NCBI GenBank assembly: GCA_030640215.1
Contig: DAOWJU010000330.1
Coordinates: 1 to 14,578, forward strand
Source of the DNA: Desulfuromonadales bacterium
Lineage (GTDB): Bacteria; Desulfobacterota; Desulfuromonadia; Desulfuromonadales; BM103
Direction: 5' to 3'
Length of the DNA: 14,578 bases
Under the pieces are notes generated by a model. The model made no database searches and was not told where the DNA came from. It worked only from the letters and a program-made list of their open reading frames with translations. The position numbers were made by a program, and so were the translations under genes. Shown piece by piece: positions 14,165 to 14,578 of this stretch. Every line of letters begins with the position of its first letter. Position 1 is the first letter of the stretch.

Positions 14165-14578
14165 GCAGGATAATACTCTTGTATCGGCGTAACGTCAAGG
14201 CTTTCCCGCTGTAGAGCCAGGATGCCATCTGCTGCGGCCTGGATTCCAGCGACAGTTGTGAAGTAAGCGACGTTATGCATCAGTGCCGAGCGGCGGATGG
14301 AAAATGAGTCGATAATCGTCTGAGTGCCGAAAGTGGTATTGAAAACCAGAGAGATCTGGTTGTTCTTGATCGCATCGACGCAATGTGGACGCCCCTCCTT
14401 AACTTTATTGATCGGAGTCGCCTCAATACCGTTGGCACGCAGAAAAGAGGCTGTGCCGCTGGTGGCGACAACATCAAAGCCAGCGTCACGGAGCTTGCGC
14501 ACCGACTCAACAATGGCCGCTTTGTCTTCTTCTTTAACGCTGACAAAGAGCTGCCCTGAGGTCGGTAGACGCACATTA
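14155..14578 (-). CDS. carB: Carbamoyl-phosphate synthase large subunit, C-terminal MGS-like regulatory domain (5' truncated by window edge)
   Basis: The open frame enters from the right edge and ends at TAG 14155-14157, giving the last ~140 residues. CarB makes carbamoyl phosphate for pyrimidine and arginine synthesis; this part is the methylglyoxal-synthase-like allosteric domain that binds UMP/IMP/ornithine in the E. coli enzyme. Signature stretches: GQLFVSVKEEDK, GFDVVATSGTASFLRANGI, INKVKEGRPHCVDAIKNNQISLVFNTT and DSFSIRRSALMHNVAYFTTVAGI. The synthetase domains are outside the window. The reading frame continues without a stop to the edge (residues N-V-R-L-P before SGQLF); no start is visible here. 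Confidence 0.95.
   Translation of the reverse strand, partial: NVRLPTSGQLFVSVKEEDKAAIVESVRKLRDAGFDVVATSGTASFLRANGIEATPINKVKEGRPHCVDAIKNNQISLVFNTTFGTQTIIDSFSIRRSALMHNVAYFTTVAGIQAAADGILALQRESLDVTPIQEYYPANG

Overview
The window looks like chromosome of a Gram-negative bacterium of roughly 50% GC. The order carB-greA-small DUF1858 CxxC protein-recG on the minus strand, together with a LOL/LPS-type surface-glycan region, suggests a deltaproteobacterium (Desulfuromonas/Geobacter relatives). That placement is inference from gene order and protein character, not from a marker gene.

Left part (1-5921, plus strand): a compact surface-sugar operon. It holds the C-terminal end of a serine-palmitoyltransferase-like alpha-oxoamine synthase, a GT-B type surface-carbohydrate protein, a Gfo/Idh/MocA dehydrogenase, a NeuB-type nonulosonic acid synthase carrying an extra C-terminal cupin, a HAD phosphatase, and a NeuA-type CMP-sugar synthetase. 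Read as a pathway: the dehydrogenase may prepare the sugar, NeuB condenses it with phosphoenolpyruvate, the HAD enzyme may remove a phosphate, NeuA activates the product with CTP, and the GT-B protein is a candidate for the transferase that adds it to a surface glycan. No UDP-sugar 2-epimerase (NeuC), aminotransferase or acetyltransferase is in view, so the precursor steps lie outside the window or use other enzymes.

Middle (5964-11038): a minus-strand phospholipase-D-superfamily protein; a 286-bp divergent spacer holding one copy of an imperfect palindromic repeat; then, on the plus strand, an MsbA/PglK-type ABC exporter and an exported TPR-like protein that starts just after the exporter's stop codon and has a five-unit 21-bp tandem repeat behind its signal peptide. 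A minus-strand sulfotransferase faces them convergently.

Right part (10133-14578, minus strand): core genes transcribed leftward in the order carB (3' end only), greA, DUF1858-type protein, recG, sulfotransferase. A perfect 10-bp terminator stem shares the carB stop codon. A second copy of the palindromic repeat fills most of the gap between the DUF1858 gene and recG.

Most notable: the NeuB-SAF-cupin fusion within an unusual nonulosonate cassette, and the pair of related ~93-bp palindromic elements about 6.1 kb apart, both between genes.
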